64,000 nt of DNA from Jiangella asiatica (GCF_004349065.1 NZ_SMKZ01000007.1:62001-126000); one strand, 5' to 3'; shown: positions 26,926-36,442, numbered from the stretch's first letter. Numbers and translations: made by a program. Notes: generated by a model not told the origin, from the letters alone.

Positions 26926-27050
26926 GCCACCGGGGACGTCGGAGTCGTTGACGATCGGCCCGAGGATCGCTTCGGCGGACTCGCGGGACATGGCCCGCCA
27001 CGCCGTGCGCACGGATGCGTTGTCGCGGATCGCGGTCGGGGTCGCGTCAC
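26926..27050 (-). pseudogene. remnant of a second AICE translocase gene
   Basis: On the minus strand this stretch encodes AIRDNASVRTAWRAMSRESA and EAILGPIVNDSDV, nearly the same as the translocase block encoded near 13880-13990. The DNA match is roughly 80-85 % by eye, so it is a relative and not a copy. It starts directly at the right attachment site and has lost both ends. Confidence 0.8.
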
Positions 27051-27148
27051 TGGGCCGAGCCCTGCGAGCCGCGCCGCCAACCGTCGGCAACTGAGACGCT
27101 TCTCGGACCGGGCTGGCGATCATTGGACATGAGTTCGATGATTGTGGG

Positions 27149-27448
27149 ATGAGCTTGGGTCCGAGCATGGATGTGAACCGTCTGCGTGACCATCCGTACG
27201 CGCAGGGATGGCAGCGGGTTCTCAACGAACACTGGCCCGCTCAGCCCGGTGACTTCGAAGACCGCTCGCCCGGCATCCCCGTCCGCGCCCGGGTCGTCTG
27301 GGAGACGGATGGCGAGGAGTACCTGTCCGGCCTGGCCGTCCGCTGGGACCGCGACCACGTCTACGTGCGGCTCCACCAGCATGGCGGCCGGCTCAGCGCC
27401 GCCGGCGTCTGGCTCAAGCCGGCCGACATCTACCGCAACTCGTCCTGA
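27149..27448 (+). CDS. hypothetical protein, intact copy of a duplicated gene
   Basis: This is a 99-aa soluble protein, Trp- and Arg-rich, with an SH3-like beta pattern (VRARVVWETDGEEYLSGLAV, DHVYVRLHQHGGRLSAAGVWL, KPADIYR). A broken copy of its second half lies at 35149-35290. Two possible starts exist (ATG 27149 and ATG 27167). I do not recognise the family; the pattern suggests a small binding domain. Confidence 0.6.
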   Translation: MSLGPSMDVNRLRDHPYAQGWQRVLNEHWPAQPGDFEDRSPGIPVRARVVWETDGEEYLSGLAVRWDRDHVYVRLHQHGGRLSAAGVWLKPADIYRNSS

Positions 27449-27538
27449 GCTTGCGCGGTCGACACGCCGGCGGGCACGGCATCATCGGTCGAGCTGGGAC
27501 GTCTCGCAAACGCGTCTAGCTCAGCCGATGACCTGATA
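27311..27538 (+). repeat. 228-bp repeat, copy 1
   Basis: It begins GGCGAGGAGTACCTGTCCGG inside the 99-aa gene and runs 90 bp past its stop to CCTGATA, 2 bp before the LuxR gene. It is closely similar to 35149-35377 in the same direction. Confidence 0.85.
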
Positions 27539-27540
27539 GA

Positions 27541-29169
27541 TCAGGCGAGCTCGTTTTCGTAAGCGAACGCGGCCGCCGCGGTGCGTGACCTCACGTCGAG
27601 CTTCGCGAAGATGTTGGACAGATGTCGCGCCACCGTCTTCTCCGAGAGCACCAACTCGGCGGCGATCTCGGGATTGCTCTGCCCCGCAGCAACGAGCCTT
27701 AGCACCTCCAGCTCACGGGGGCTGAGCCCTGCCGGTCCCGAAATGTCGCCCTGTAGTTCGGCGACCTCACGCTCCGCCGGCCCTGCCCGAAGGTCGGCGA
27801 ACGCGCGGCGGGCCATGGTCAGCTCGTCGGCAGCCGACTTCTCATCGCCGAGCAGGCGTAGAGTCCTGCCCGCCAGCACCCGGCATCGCGCGACCTCGTA
27901 GGGCGCCTCGAGTGCGGCCCATTCCTTCGCGCCCCGGCGTGCAGCCGTCAGGGCGGTCTCGGACTCGCCGCGCGCGAGCGCGACCAGCGCGGTTGCGTGG
28001 TGCCCGGTTGCCATCAGCGCACTGGAGTCGAACGCTGTGCCGAACTCGCAGAGTTGGTCAGCCAGCGCCGCGGCGTCTTCAAGCTCGCCCGAGGCGACCA
28101 GCACTTCAACCGCCGCGGGCAGCACCTGTGAGCGATGAACCGGGTCCTGTCGCTCGGCCAGCAGCCGCCGAACGATGGGCACCGCTGTGTTGACGCGTTG
28201 TCGGCTGAGCCACAGCAGCGCTCGGCCGGGCTGTCCGGGGTGGCCGTACTCTTCAGCGCGGTCGTAGGCAGCCTGAGCGCCGGCATACTCACCGAGCAGC
28301 CGCAGGACCTCGGCCCGCTCGTAGTGTGCCTGGCCCACAGCCGGGTTACCGCCGGCTGCGGCATACCGCTGCGCGGCGCGTTCCAGCTCGGCCAGAGCAT
28401 CTTGGTAGGCACCATGGAGCCTCATCAGCTGGCCCCGGTGCACGGCGCACTGTCCGGTGAATGCGACGAGTCCGGGCTGGGTGTCGCACCATGTGGTCAA
28501 CGCGTGGGTCCACTCGGCTGCCCGCCCCAGATCGGAGATCTCTTGGCAGGCCTCGATCGACGAGCAATAGATCACGCCCGAGAAGATCGCCGAGACCTCA
28601 CCGGCAAGAACTGCGACCATCGCTTCGTCCAGCAAGCGCAACCCGTCGGCGACATGGCCCGAGAAGATCATCAGCCGCCCCTCCGTGTGCACTCCCAAGG
28701 CCGTCAACTCTGCATCTGCGAACCGCCGGCCGTACTCGGTGACCTTCGGTGCGGTGGCGACCGCCTCGCCGAACTCGCCCCGCATGATGTGCCGCATGGT
28801 CGCCCGCTCGAGGAGGTATCCGCGCTCCACCACATCCTCGCCGTGCTCGTCGAGCAGCCGTTCGGCTCGGGCCAGCCAGCCGCTGCCGATGGCGACCTCG
28901 CCGTCCTGCCACAGCGTGGCGACCAGGAAGTAGGCCGTGCGGACGGCGCCGAGAACGACCCCCTGTTCGAGATAGTCGCGGTAGGCCCGCTGCAACGCCT
29001 GAACGGTGTCGTTGCGACGACCGAGCAGGAACGCAGTTGTGGCGAGTGCGGTGAAGTCATCCCCGGACAGATCGGACTCGTCCTGGTCCGACAGCACTCG
29101 ATAGGCCTGCACCCAGTCGCGGCGCTCATAAGCCTCGCGAGCCCGATGCAGATCGTCAATGACGCTCAT
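27541..29169 (-). CDS. LuxR-family transcriptional regulator with TPR-like N-terminal region
   Basis: This is a 542-aa regulator from ATG 29169. Residues about 1-460 are Ala/Leu/Arg helical repeats of TPR type ([60 protein letters not shown]), a probable ligand- or protein-sensing scaffold. Residues about 475-540 form the LuxR HTH ([40 protein letters not shown]). No LAL-type ATPase is present. The membrane protein and monooxygenase genes upstream on the same strand are likely targets or partners. Confidence 0.88.
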   Translation of the reverse strand: MSVIDDLHRAREAYERRDWVQAYRVLSDQDESDLSGDDFTALATTAFLLGRRNDTVQALQRAYRDYLEQGVVLGAVRTAYFLVATLWQDGEVAIGSGWLARAERLLDEHGEDVVERGYLLERATMRHIMRGEFGEAVATAPKVTEYGRRFADAELTALGVHTEGRLMIFSGHVADGLRLLDEAMVAVLAGEVSAIFSGVIYCSSIEACQEISDLGRAAEWTHALTTWCDTQPGLVAFTGQCAVHRGQLMRLHGAYQDALAELERAAQRYAAAGGNPAVGQAHYERAEVLRLLGEYAGAQAAYDRAEEYGHPGQPGRALLWLSRQRVNTAVPIVRRLLAERQDPVHRSQVLPAAVEVLVASGELEDAAALADQLCEFGTAFDSSALMATGHHATALVALARGESETALTAARRGAKEWAALEAPYEVARCRVLAGRTLRLLGDEKSAADELTMARRAFADLRAGPAEREVAELQGDISGPAGLSPRELEVLRLVAAGQSNPEIAAELVLSEKTVARHLSNIFAKLDVRSRTAAAAFAYENELA

Positions 29170-29239
29170 GGCGCATCTTCCCCCTACGGCACGAGGGTAG
29201 TCGCTCCAGTAGACCGGGCGGCCACCCTTCGCCCTCGCG

Positions 29240-29917
29240 TCAGGCCGCGGCGACGCGCGCGGACCGCGCTGCCCGGGCAGCGACCTCCGCGGCAATCGGG
29301 AGAAGCGCGAGCAGAGCCGCAGCCGGCTGCACATAGAACTGCACCACGCCGATCGGCACCAGCCGCGAGAGCCCGAAGAGGACGAGGGAACCGGCGATCA
29401 CCAGCCCTTCGGTCCGGCCGAGGCTGGCCGAGCGCACCACCGCGACCGCGAACAGCGTCGTACCGATCGCGAACAGCAGCGAACCGCCGATGAGGACCGG
29501 CACGAACCACGACTCCAGCGCGTCCTGGGTAGCCGCGAGGTCAGCGCCGGTATTGTGGGCAGCCAGGACCGAGAACTCCATCCCGGGCAGTACGGCGTAG
29601 AGCGTGCTGCCCATCACCACGAACCCGAGGCCGACCGCACTCAGCGAGCGGTCGCCGCGGTCACGTAGGTGGCCGCGGACCGCGACGAAGGCGAGCACGA
29701 TCATCGCCGATGCGATCGCCAGCGCGAGGTGGGACAGTCCCCACCGCGTGGTGTCCGCAGCCGCGGCGTCGGCGACCGCGTTGCTGTCCGGCAGGCGGCC
29801 GGGGAGTGGCGGGTGCCACAGCAGGGCACCCAAGAGCAGGAGCGGACCGATCGCGACGATGGCTGCGCTCTCCCGCGCTGAGGCGTCGTGTGTCGTCTCA
29901 CCGGTGTCGGTGTACAT
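29240..29917 (-). CDS. multi-pass membrane protein of unknown function
   Basis: This is a 225-aa protein with about six hydrophobic segments ([112 protein letters not shown]). It resembles small unannotated actinobacterial membrane proteins paired with LuxR regulators. It ends 70 nt before the LuxR start on the same strand. No active-site motif is seen. Confidence 0.7.
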   Translation of the reverse strand: MYTDTGETTHDASARESAAIVAIGPLLLLGALLWHPPLPGRLPDSNAVADAAAADTTRWGLSHLALAIASAMIVLAFVAVRGHLRDRGDRSLSAVGLGFVVMGSTLYAVLPGMEFSVLAAHNTGADLAATQDALESWFVPVLIGGSLLFAIGTTLFAVAVVRSASLGRTEGLVIAGSLVLFGLSRLVPIGVVQFYVQPAAALLALLPIAAEVAARAARSARVAAA

Positions 29918-29941
29918 GACTTATCCCTTCGTCCGTCCATC

Positions 29942-31042
29942 TCATGCCGTAGCGGGTGCCGGCGCCGGAGTGCGGGCGGCGATGCGGCGCGCGAGGTACT
30001 CCGCGTCGCGGCTGACCCCGTTGACCTCTCCCGAGGCGAAGCAGTACTGGAACGCCAGGCCGCAGAAGTAGAGACCGGGGATCGCGTCGACGACGCCGCG
30101 GTACTCAACCGGCCAGCCGTCCTCGACCGGAAGCGGCAGCTCGATCCAGTCGTAGCTCTGCCGGAAGCCGGTTGCCCAGACAATGCTCGCCACGTCGAAG
30201 TTCCGTCCGTTCGCGAGGCACGGCCGACCGTCGACCACATCAGTGATGTGCTCGGTGATCCACTCCACGTCGCGGTCGGCGAGGTGGTGGCGCTTGATCC
30301 GCAATTGGGGAGCTCCGTGATGCCGGATCTTCGCCATGACCTTGCGCCCCATCGGGGTGCGTCGCGTCAGTACGTGGTTGAAGACGAACTCGATGACAGG
30401 AAATGCCCTCTCCAAGCGACGGGTTCCCCACTCGAGCGGGATGTTGCCACGTTCCGGTCCGACCAGCGTGGTGGGACGGGTCGCGGCAATCTCGTGGGCG
30501 ATGTCGAGGCCGCTGTGTGATGCGCCGACGACCAGCACGGGGCCGTCGGGAAGGTCGTCGGGGCGCTGGTATTCGCTGGAGTGGAGCTGCCGGATGCCTG
30601 GGTCGATCTTGCTGGCGAGCGTCGGGATCTGTGCCGAACGACCGAAGGTGCCGGTCGCGACGACGACGTAGTCGCAGGTGACCTCGTCATCCCCGAGCGT
30701 CGCGGTGAATCCGCCGCCCTCGCGGCCGGTGAGTCGCTCGACCCGGGTCTGCATACGGACCGGTAGGTCGTTCGCTACGGCGTACAGCTCGAGGTACTCG
30801 GCGAACTCGTCCTTGGTCGGGAAGTGCCACTGATCGCCAGGGAAGGGTATGCCGTCCAGGCTGTTCGCACGCGCCGGCGTGAAAAGCGTCAGGCTGTCGT
30901 AGTGGCAGCGCCAGTTGTCGCCGATGCGAGCCATGCCGTCGACAATCAGGAAATCGCGACCGAGCCGCCTGAGTTGGTAGCCGGTTGCCAGACCGGCCTG
31001 GCCGGCCCCGATGATCAAGGTCTCGATGTGTTGAGTGTTCAT
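29942..31042 (-). CDS. flavin-containing monooxygenase / NAD(P)/FAD-dependent oxidoreductase
   Basis: This is a 366-aa class B-type flavoprotein from ATG 31042. The FAD Rossmann motif is LIIGAGQAGLATGYQLRRLG at the N-terminus; a second, NADPH-binding GxGxxG variant is VLVVGASHSGLDIAHEI near residue 175. The block VIWATGFRQSYDWIELP near 310 closes the FAD site as in Trk/FMO-type enzymes. It lacks the exact BVMO fingerprint. The substrate is unknown. It ends 24 bp before the membrane protein start on the same strand. Confidence 0.88.
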   Translation of the reverse strand: MNTQHIETLIIGAGQAGLATGYQLRRLGRDFLIVDGMARIGDNWRCHYDSLTLFTPARANSLDGIPFPGDQWHFPTKDEFAEYLELYAVANDLPVRMQTRVERLTGREGGGFTATLGDDEVTCDYVVVATGTFGRSAQIPTLASKIDPGIRQLHSSEYQRPDDLPDGPVLVVGASHSGLDIAHEIAATRPTTLVGPERGNIPLEWGTRRLERAFPVIEFVFNHVLTRRTPMGRKVMAKIRHHGAPQLRIKRHHLADRDVEWITEHITDVVDGRPCLANGRNFDVASIVWATGFRQSYDWIELPLPVEDGWPVEYRGVVDAIPGLYFCGLAFQYCFASGEVNGVSRDAEYLARRIAARTPAPAPATA

Positions 31043-31324
31043 GCCGTCGACGCTAGGGACGGCGTACCGCACCCCACATCGGCCAGCAGACCCATCTGTC
31101 CCCCCGCAGGCGATGGGTATATCCACCCATCGGCCCGCAGGTCACGCGACCCGGCGATGAGATATTACTCATGATCGCGAGGTACAACGCCGGCGTCCGT
31201 GATGTACCAACCATCCACGAAGAAGTCCACCGTGTCAGCGATGCCGACCGGTCGGCGCGGCCTCGATGGCGCGGCGCGAACAAGCTGCCCGCTGCGAGAT
31301 CTTGGCCAGAGAGCGCCGCTCGCC
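31043..31324. other. intergenic region without a supported gene
   Basis: The 282 bp between the monooxygenase and the kinase genes contain short frames only. A minus-strand frame ending ADTVDFFVDGWYITDAG looks faintly like the tail of an enzyme, but has no start or partner. No clear repeat is seen. Confidence 0.5.
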
Positions 31325-32485
31325 TTACGCGGTAAGCGGGAGGGTGAGCCGGGCCTGCAGCCCTCCGGCCTCGAGCGCGGTGAGCCGCAGTTCGGCATGG
31401 TGGTGCTCGGCCACGGCTCGGACGATTGTCAGCCCGAGGCCGGTGCCTCGTGCGGACGAGGTCCGGTCGCCGGTGCCGCGCCGGAAGGGCAGTGTGAGGT
31501 CGTTGACGGTGGCGGCGTCGAGTACCGGTCCGCTGTTGGCTACCTCGATGATCGCGCTGCCCACGGTAGCCAGGACCCGCACCCGGACCCACCCGTCGGG
31601 CGCGTTGTGGAAGACGGCGTTCTGAAGCAGGTTGCCGACCGCCCGGGCGAGCAGCTCGGCATCGCCAGGCGCGGTCGCCGGGTCGAGCGAGACCTCCCAC
31701 GACAAGCCGAGGAGTTCGCCCTGGTCGCGGGCGGCCTCAACCGCGGCCCGCGTGACCTGGTCGAGCGCGACCGGATCGAGCCGCGGCGAGTCCACCCCCG
31801 CCTGCACCCGGGCCAGTGTCAGCAGCGCGTCGACCGTGCGTTGCGCGCGCCCGGTCTGGCCCAGCGCGACCTCGCCCGCCTGCCGCAGCGTGTCGGCGTC
31901 GGCCGACGGGTCGGCGAGTGCGACGTCGAGGGCCGCCCGCTGGTTGGCCAGCGGGGTACGTAGCTCGTGCGACATCGTCGCCACTAGGCGTCGTTCGGAC
32001 TCGAACGCGCTCTGGATCCGGTCCAACAGGGAGTCGAAGGTTTCGGCCATCTCGCGTAGCTCGTCATGCGGGCCCTGGATCCGGAGTCGCTCGTCGAGGG
32101 AGGCGGCGGAGATCTGCCGCGCCCGGCTGGTGATCGTGTGCACCGGCCGCAGGGCGCGTCCGGCGAACGCCCAGCCCACCGCCACCGAGACCCCCGTCAT
32201 CAGCAGCAGGCCCAGCCCCGAGAACAGCCGTAGATCGTCGAGCGTCTCTTCGACTGCCGCGGAGGCCGAGTCCCTGATCGCTTCTTCCTCTGGGTTCGGC
32301 AGTTCTGGGTAGACCGGCGGGTCGGGTCCCGAGCCGGGCTCGGACACGAACGCCACATGTTCGGTGCTCACCAGCGAATACACCCCGATGAGCAGAACGG
32401 CGGCCGTGGCCACGGCCGCCGTGGTGTAGGTCAGGGTGAGCCGCCACCGCACACTCAGGCCACGCCTGGCGCGCTTGCTGCTCAC
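31325..32485 (-). CDS. sensor histidine kinase
   Basis: This is a 386-aa membrane sensor kinase. Membrane helices at about 17-40 (TLTYTTAAVATAAVLLIGVY) and 92-115 flank a short extracellular loop rich in Pro/Glu. HAMP follows (GRALRPVHTITSRARQISAA). The phospho-acceptor is in the H-box ATMSHELRTPLANQRAAL, near residue 172. The ATPase shows N-box GNLLQNAVFHN, G1 IEVANSGP (degenerate) and G2 GTGLGLTIVRAVAEHH. Its start overlaps the response-regulator stop (ATGA). The partner regulator and the stump of an ABC permease nearby suggest that it once sensed a peptide or envelope stress. Confidence 0.93.
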   Translation of the reverse strand: MSSKRARRGLSVRWRLTLTYTTAAVATAAVLLIGVYSLVSTEHVAFVSEPGSGPDPPVYPELPNPEEEAIRDSASAAVEETLDDLRLFSGLGLLLMTGVSVAVGWAFAGRALRPVHTITSRARQISAASLDERLRIQGPHDELREMAETFDSLLDRIQSAFESERRLVATMSHELRTPLANQRAALDVALADPSADADTLRQAGEVALGQTGRAQRTVDALLTLARVQAGVDSPRLDPVALDQVTRAAVEAARDQGELLGLSWEVSLDPATAPGDAELLARAVGNLLQNAVFHNAPDGWVRVRVLATVGSAIIEVANSGPVLDAATVNDLTLPFRRGTGDRTSSARGTGLGLTIVRAVAEHHHAELRLTALEAGGLQARLTLPLTA

Positions 32486-33141
32486 GACACCACCCGGTAG
32501 CCGGCGCCCCGCAGCGTCTCGACCGGGACCGGCTCTCCGAGCTTGCGACGCAGCCCCACCATCGTTACGCGTACCGCGTTGGTGAACGGGTCGGCGTTCT
32601 CATCCCACACCCGGGCCAGTAGCTCCTCGGCCGACACCACCGCGCCGTCGGCCCGCACCAGTTCCACGAGTACGCCGTACTCCTTCAACGTCAGCGGCAC
32701 CGGTTGCCCGGCCCGCCGCACCTCCCGGCGGCCGGTGTCGATCTCGAGATCGGCGAAGCGGAGCACCGGCGGGGCAGCTCGCGTGGTGCGCCGGCAGAGC
32801 GCGTCGACCCGGGCCAGCAGCTCGGCGAACGCGAACGGCTTGGCCAGGTAGTCATCGGCGCCGAGGTGGAGCCCCTCGACCCGGTCGTCGAGCGCACCCG
32901 CGGCGGTCAGCATCAGGATCCGGGCCCGGTTGCCGGCATCGACCAGCCGGCGACACACCTCGTCGCCGTGCAGCACGGGCAGGTCACGATCGAGCAGCAC
33001 CACGTCGTACGGGTTGAGATCGGTGAGTGTAAGCGCCTCCTCGCCATCGACAGCGACGTCGGCGGCGTAGCCCGCCCGCCGCAGCCCGAGCGCCACGGCC
33101 TCGGCCATCACGTCCTCGTCCTCCACCACCAGGACCCGCAT
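32482..33141 (-). CDS. OmpR/PhoB-family response regulator
   Basis: This is a 219-aa regulator from ATG 33141. The receiver domain has acidic pocket Glu8-Asp9 (VVEDED), phospho-Asp in VVLLDRDLPV near 52, and Lys in LAKPFAF near 103. The C-terminal winged helix (about 125-219) holds LTLKEYGVLVELVRADGAVV and VWDENADPFTNAVRVTMVGL. It is the first gene of the two-gene operon and overlaps the kinase gene by 4 nt. Confidence 0.93.
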   Translation of the reverse strand: MRVLVVEDEDVMAEAVALGLRRAGYAADVAVDGEEALTLTDLNPYDVVLLDRDLPVLHGDEVCRRLVDAGNRARILMLTAAGALDDRVEGLHLGADDYLAKPFAFAELLARVDALCRRTTRAAPPVLRFADLEIDTGRREVRRAGQPVPLTLKEYGVLVELVRADGAVVSAEELLARVWDENADPFTNAVRVTMVGLRRKLGEPVPVETLRGAGYRVVS

Positions 33142-33244
33142 CCCAACAGCATGGCACGGGAAATGTTCAGCCCCGATAAGCGAACGGTCAGAGATCGCCG
33201 TGAATGCCAACGGTGGCTGAATGCGCCCTCCGCTGGAGTGTTAC

Positions 33245-33364
33245 CGGAGCACACAGTTCCTCACCGAGTCGATACTGCTGGCCCTGATCGGCATGATCGT
33301 TGGCCTCCACCCCGCCGCCCGCGCGGCTCAAGTGCCGCCGACACAGGCTCTGCGCTCGGCCTGA
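33245..33364 (+). pseudogene. C-terminal stump of a MacB/FtsX-type ABC permease
   Basis: In one frame, 39 residues read RSTQFLTESILLALIGMIVG then LHPAARAAQVPPTQALRSA and stop. This joins the start of the last permease helices to the conserved end P-A-x-R-A-A-x-x-P-x-x-A-L-R, with the middle deleted. Nothing of the ATPase or the rest of the permease remains. It lies divergent from the two-component genes, where such transporters usually sit. Confidence 0.75.
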
Positions 33365-33443
33365 AGCCGGCGACAACCCCCGGCCGGAATAGCCGATGGC
33401 CCATACGCCGCCCAGCCACCCGACGAGAAAAAGGATACCCACC

Positions 33444-34748
33444 ATGGACGAGACACCCGACGAGCCGCGTCGTCCCGATAAGGACCGGCGCGCCCAGCAG
33501 AACAACCCGACAGCCAGCGACCGGCTCAGCCCTCCACCGCCCCGGCCCCAGGAGCAGGACAAATACGAGGACGAGAACCTGGCGCCCACCCGGCGTGGGA
33601 TCCTGAACAGACGACGCCTCGCCGCCGCCGGGGTGGCCGTCGTGCTGCTGGGCGGGGCTACTGCCCTCATGCTCAATGGCAGAGACGACGGCGCCGCCTC
33701 GCCCTCTGACGACAATCGATCCTCGCAAAAGGACGGCGCGCCTGAGCGATCGGGTACCAAGGGCGAGTCGGATTGGCAGAAGATCGTGCCGGGTGGCGAC
33801 TGTCAATGCGCCGATGGCAGCGAGTTCGCCTTCTGGGAGCGCCACGCAGACCCGACCAAGGTCGTGCTCTACCTCGACGGCGGAGGTGCCTGTGTCGACG
33901 CGACGTCCTGCGCCTTCACCGGTGAGGCCGGCGAGAACCCCAGCTACAACTGGAGCCTCGCAGGCGAGAACCCGGACTTCCCGGGAGGCGGAATCCTCGA
34001 CTTCGACCGGCCTGACAACCCATTCGCCAACTACTCGTTCCTGTACATGGCCTCGTGCACCGGTGACCTGGACCTCGGCAACATCACCCGGGACTACTCA
34101 GTCGAGCTAACCGTCGAGCACAACGGGTTCGTCAACGGCACGGCGGTGCTCGACTACCTCGCCGAGCACTACCCGCACGCCCGCCAGGTCGTCGTCGTCG
34201 GCAAGACCGGCGGATCGGTCGCCGCGCCCGTCTACGGCGGCCTCGTCGCCGACCGGCTCCCCGACGCCCAGCTCACCGTGTTCGGCGCCCAGTCAGGTGC
34301 CTTCCCCGACCTCCCCGACTTCAACGAGGCGATCCTCGGCGACCTGTGGGGAACCTACGGCAACATGCCCGACTGGAAGGTCAACAAAGGGCTCACCGCC
34401 CGGGACTGGGGCATCCCGCGATTCTGGATCCAGGCCGGGCTGCATGACCCTGACATCGTCATGGCCCGCTTCGACTACGCCTACGATCCCCACGCTGCGA
34501 GGGGTGTCGAACGGATGGGTGGCGACGCGACGGACCTCCTCGCCCTCATCGACGCCAACGAGGCGACGATCGAGGCTGCCGGGGTGGTCCAGCACAGCTA
34601 CACCGCACCGGGTGCGGAGCACCAGATCCTCGACATCGACAAGTTCTACGAGATGGAGGTCAACGGCGTCCGGTTGGTCGACTGGGTCGAATCGCTGCTT
34701 GCTGGTGAACCGGTCGACGACGTCCATTGCGAGCAATGCGGAGGATGA
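33444..34748 (+). CDS. pectinacetylesterase/Notum-like hydrolase, membrane-anchored
   Basis: This is a 434-aa protein from ATG 33444, with AAGGAT upstream. A cytoplasmic Pro/Arg-rich tail (1-52) precedes a membrane helix (LAAAGVAVVLLGGATALML) and a Ser/Asp-rich linker. The extracellular domain has VPGGDCQCADGSEFAFW, VVLYLDGGGACVDATSC and YSFLYMASCTGDLDLGN, typical of the pectinacetylesterase family. The expected nucleophile elbow reads VVVGKTGGSVAAP, and the end has GAEHQILDIDKFYEM with the His. It probably deacetylates a surface or environmental polymer. It stands alone, downstream of the permease stump. Confidence 0.8.
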   Translation: MDETPDEPRRPDKDRRAQQNNPTASDRLSPPPPRPQEQDKYEDENLAPTRRGILNRRRLAAAGVAVVLLGGATALMLNGRDDGAASPSDDNRSSQKDGAPERSGTKGESDWQKIVPGGDCQCADGSEFAFWERHADPTKVVLYLDGGGACVDATSCAFTGEAGENPSYNWSLAGENPDFPGGGILDFDRPDNPFANYSFLYMASCTGDLDLGNITRDYSVELTVEHNGFVNGTAVLDYLAEHYPHARQVVVVGKTGGSVAAPVYGGLVADRLPDAQLTVFGAQSGAFPDLPDFNEAILGDLWGTYGNMPDWKVNKGLTARDWGIPRFWIQAGLHDPDIVMARFDYAYDPHAARGVERMGGDATDLLALIDANEATIEAAGVVQHSYTAPGAEHQILDIDKFYEMEVNGVRLVDWVESLLAGEPVDDVHCEQCGG

Positions 34749-34826
34749 TGTCCTCGACGGGGCTCGAGGCGTGACCCCGGTGACGCCATCTGCTTCCCGG
34801 GGCGATTCCTACGCGGCAACCGACGC

Positions 34827-34965
34827 GATGCACGGACCGGAGGGTCGAATCGGGCCTTGCTGCGGAGGTACCGGGTCGGCTACCGGACCGTGGCGCGGGC
34901 ACTGAAGTCGGCCTGGCCTGATGCGCGCAAGCCGCATCCGAAGCGGGCATCGCGGGCCTGGAGCG
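34827..34965 (+). pseudogene. fragment of an IS21-family IstA transposase
   Basis: The frame reads ARTGGSNRALLRRYRVGYRT then VARALKSAWPDARKPHPKR, which is the N-terminal HTH-linker part of IS21 IstA proteins. It has no start or rest of the gene. It marks an old insertion in the scar between 34749 and 35460. Confidence 0.7.
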
Positions 34966-35148
34966 TTCGGGGGTGGGTCGAGCCAGGCTTCGGCAGCTTC
35001 CGCAGCAGCGCCTCCAGCTCACTGACCTGTGTTTTTGTGTCGTAGTAGGCTCCCCCAAGGTCCCACCAGCAGCACAGGATCGCTGGACGTGCCACGAACG
35101 TGCCACACGAAGCCGGTGCCGCGTTCGCGAGTCGTCGGAGAGAAGGAC

Positions 35149-35377
35149 GGCGAGGAGTACCTGTCCGGCCGGGTTCGTGCGCTGGGACCGCGACCACGTC
35201 CACGTGCGGCTCCACTAGCATCGCCGCCGCCTCAGCGCGGCGAGCGTCTGGCTCAAACCGGCCGACATCTACCGCGACTCGTCCTGAGCTTGCGGGTCGA
35301 CACTCCGCCGGGCACGGCATCATCGGTCGAGCTGGGACGTCCTCGCAAACGCGTCCAACTCAGCCGATGACCTGATA
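35149..35377 (+). repeat. 228-bp repeat, copy 2, with broken copy of the 99-aa gene
   Basis: It matches 27311-27538 closely, but an in-frame CAG is TAG here (CACTAG near 35214-35219) and indels shift the frame, so the gene copy is dead. The 7.6 kb between the copies is variable-region DNA. The IstA scrap lies less than 200 bp upstream. Confidence 0.82.
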
Positions 35378-35460
35378 ACCGTAGGGTCCTTCGTCCGCTC
35401 GTTGACGTGGATCATGCAAGCTGGCGGGGACAGTGGGAGCCAGCCCCGTACTCTCACGAC

Positions 35461-36186
35461 ATGAACGACCCCCCGGTGAACAACGATCGTGGGAGAGCCC
35501 GATACGACGGCATTGCAGCGTGGTACGACGGGATCGCCCAAGGCTCCATGGTCGAGAGCGAGCAGGCGTTGACCGACCTACTCGGGCCAGGGACCGGACT
35601 ATGCCTCGATCTCGGTTGTGGCACTGGCTTGTATTTCGACACAATCCGGCGCACTGGCCGGACGCCCATAGGCGTGGATGTGTCGAGTGACCAGCTCGGG
35701 TTGGCCAGGCAGCGAAGCGCCTTCGTCGTGCAGGGCGACGCGTCACGACTACCGTTCGCAAACGACACATTCCAGACCGCGGCCGCCATCTGGATATCCA
35801 CCGATGTCGACGACTTCGGCGCGGTCGGCCGTGAGGTTGCGCGGACACTCCAGCCGGGCGGCTTGTTCGTCCTCTTTGGCGTCCACCCTTGCTTCAACGG
35901 CCCCTGCGTGGAATCCCGCGAGGACGGCGCACGCGTCGTCCATCCCACCTATCGGGTCTCAGCTCGGCACCACATCGCACGATGGTGGGGCCGTGGCGGC
36001 ATTCGCGAACGTGTCGGCGGCATGTGGCACATCCCGCTCGGCGAGCTGCTCAACGCGATCATCGATGCTGGTTTGCGGATTGCGTACGTGGCCGAACCGC
36101 GCGAGGATCCGATACCCGCCGTCTTGGCGTTGCGCGCCTACAAGGACACCACGTGCCACCAAGGCTCTGGGCCACGTCAACGGTAG
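35461..36186 (+). CDS. class I SAM-dependent methyltransferase
   Basis: This is a 241-aa methylase from ATG 35461. YDGIAAWYDGIAQGSMV is the N-terminal family helix, and LCLDLGCGTGLYFDTIRRTG is the SAM-binding motif I. GVDVSSDQLGLARQR is motif II with its acidic residue, VVQGDASRLPFANDTFQTAA motif III, and RTLQPGGLFVLFGVH motif post-IV. The substrate is unknown. A GTG or ATG earlier at 35407 is less likely because the family begins near residue 10. It stands alone, next to the repeat scar. Confidence 0.9.
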   Translation: MNDPPVNNDRGRARYDGIAAWYDGIAQGSMVESEQALTDLLGPGTGLCLDLGCGTGLYFDTIRRTGRTPIGVDVSSDQLGLARQRSAFVVQGDASRLPFANDTFQTAAAIWISTDVDDFGAVGREVARTLQPGGLFVLFGVHPCFNGPCVESREDGARVVHPTYRVSARHHIARWWGRGGIRERVGGMWHIPLGELLNAIIDAGLRIAYVAEPREDPIPAVLALRAYKDTTCHQGSGPRQR

Positions 36187-36208
36187 GCCGGCCATTCAAA
36201 GTCAGTAG

Positions 36209-36442
36209 TCACATGGACTTGACCCAAGCGACCTTGGCGAGCACCTCTTGGGCGACCTCGTTGGCGGGGCGTTCGTTGACGACGGAGTCCTCCACACCAG
36301 CGGCCTCGTGTTCAGCCTCGTGCTGTGCCAGCCTCGTGAAGTGCCGTTCGAGCCGGTCCCCATCATCGCGACCCCGAAGACGCTCGCGGACGATCTCTGC
36401 CGGCGCCACTAATCGGCACAACTGAACCTCGCAGTCGCGAAC
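36209..36442 (-). pseudogene. C-terminal remnant of an AAA/P-loop kinase-like protein
   Basis: The stretch VRDCEVQLCRLVAPAEIVRE, RLERHFTRLAQHEAEHEAAG and NERPANEVAQEVLAKVAW is the usual end of small AAA-type kinases (lid Arg residues, then the VDN-like and W ends). The N-terminal Walker A is missing because the phosphotransferase gene occupies that space. The gene is truncated. Confidence 0.55.

Noticed and set aside
31165-31398. 77-aa minus-strand frame ending DTVDFFVDGWYITDAG
   Set aside because: No start signal, overlaps the kinase gene end and has no recognisable fold; treated as intergenic.
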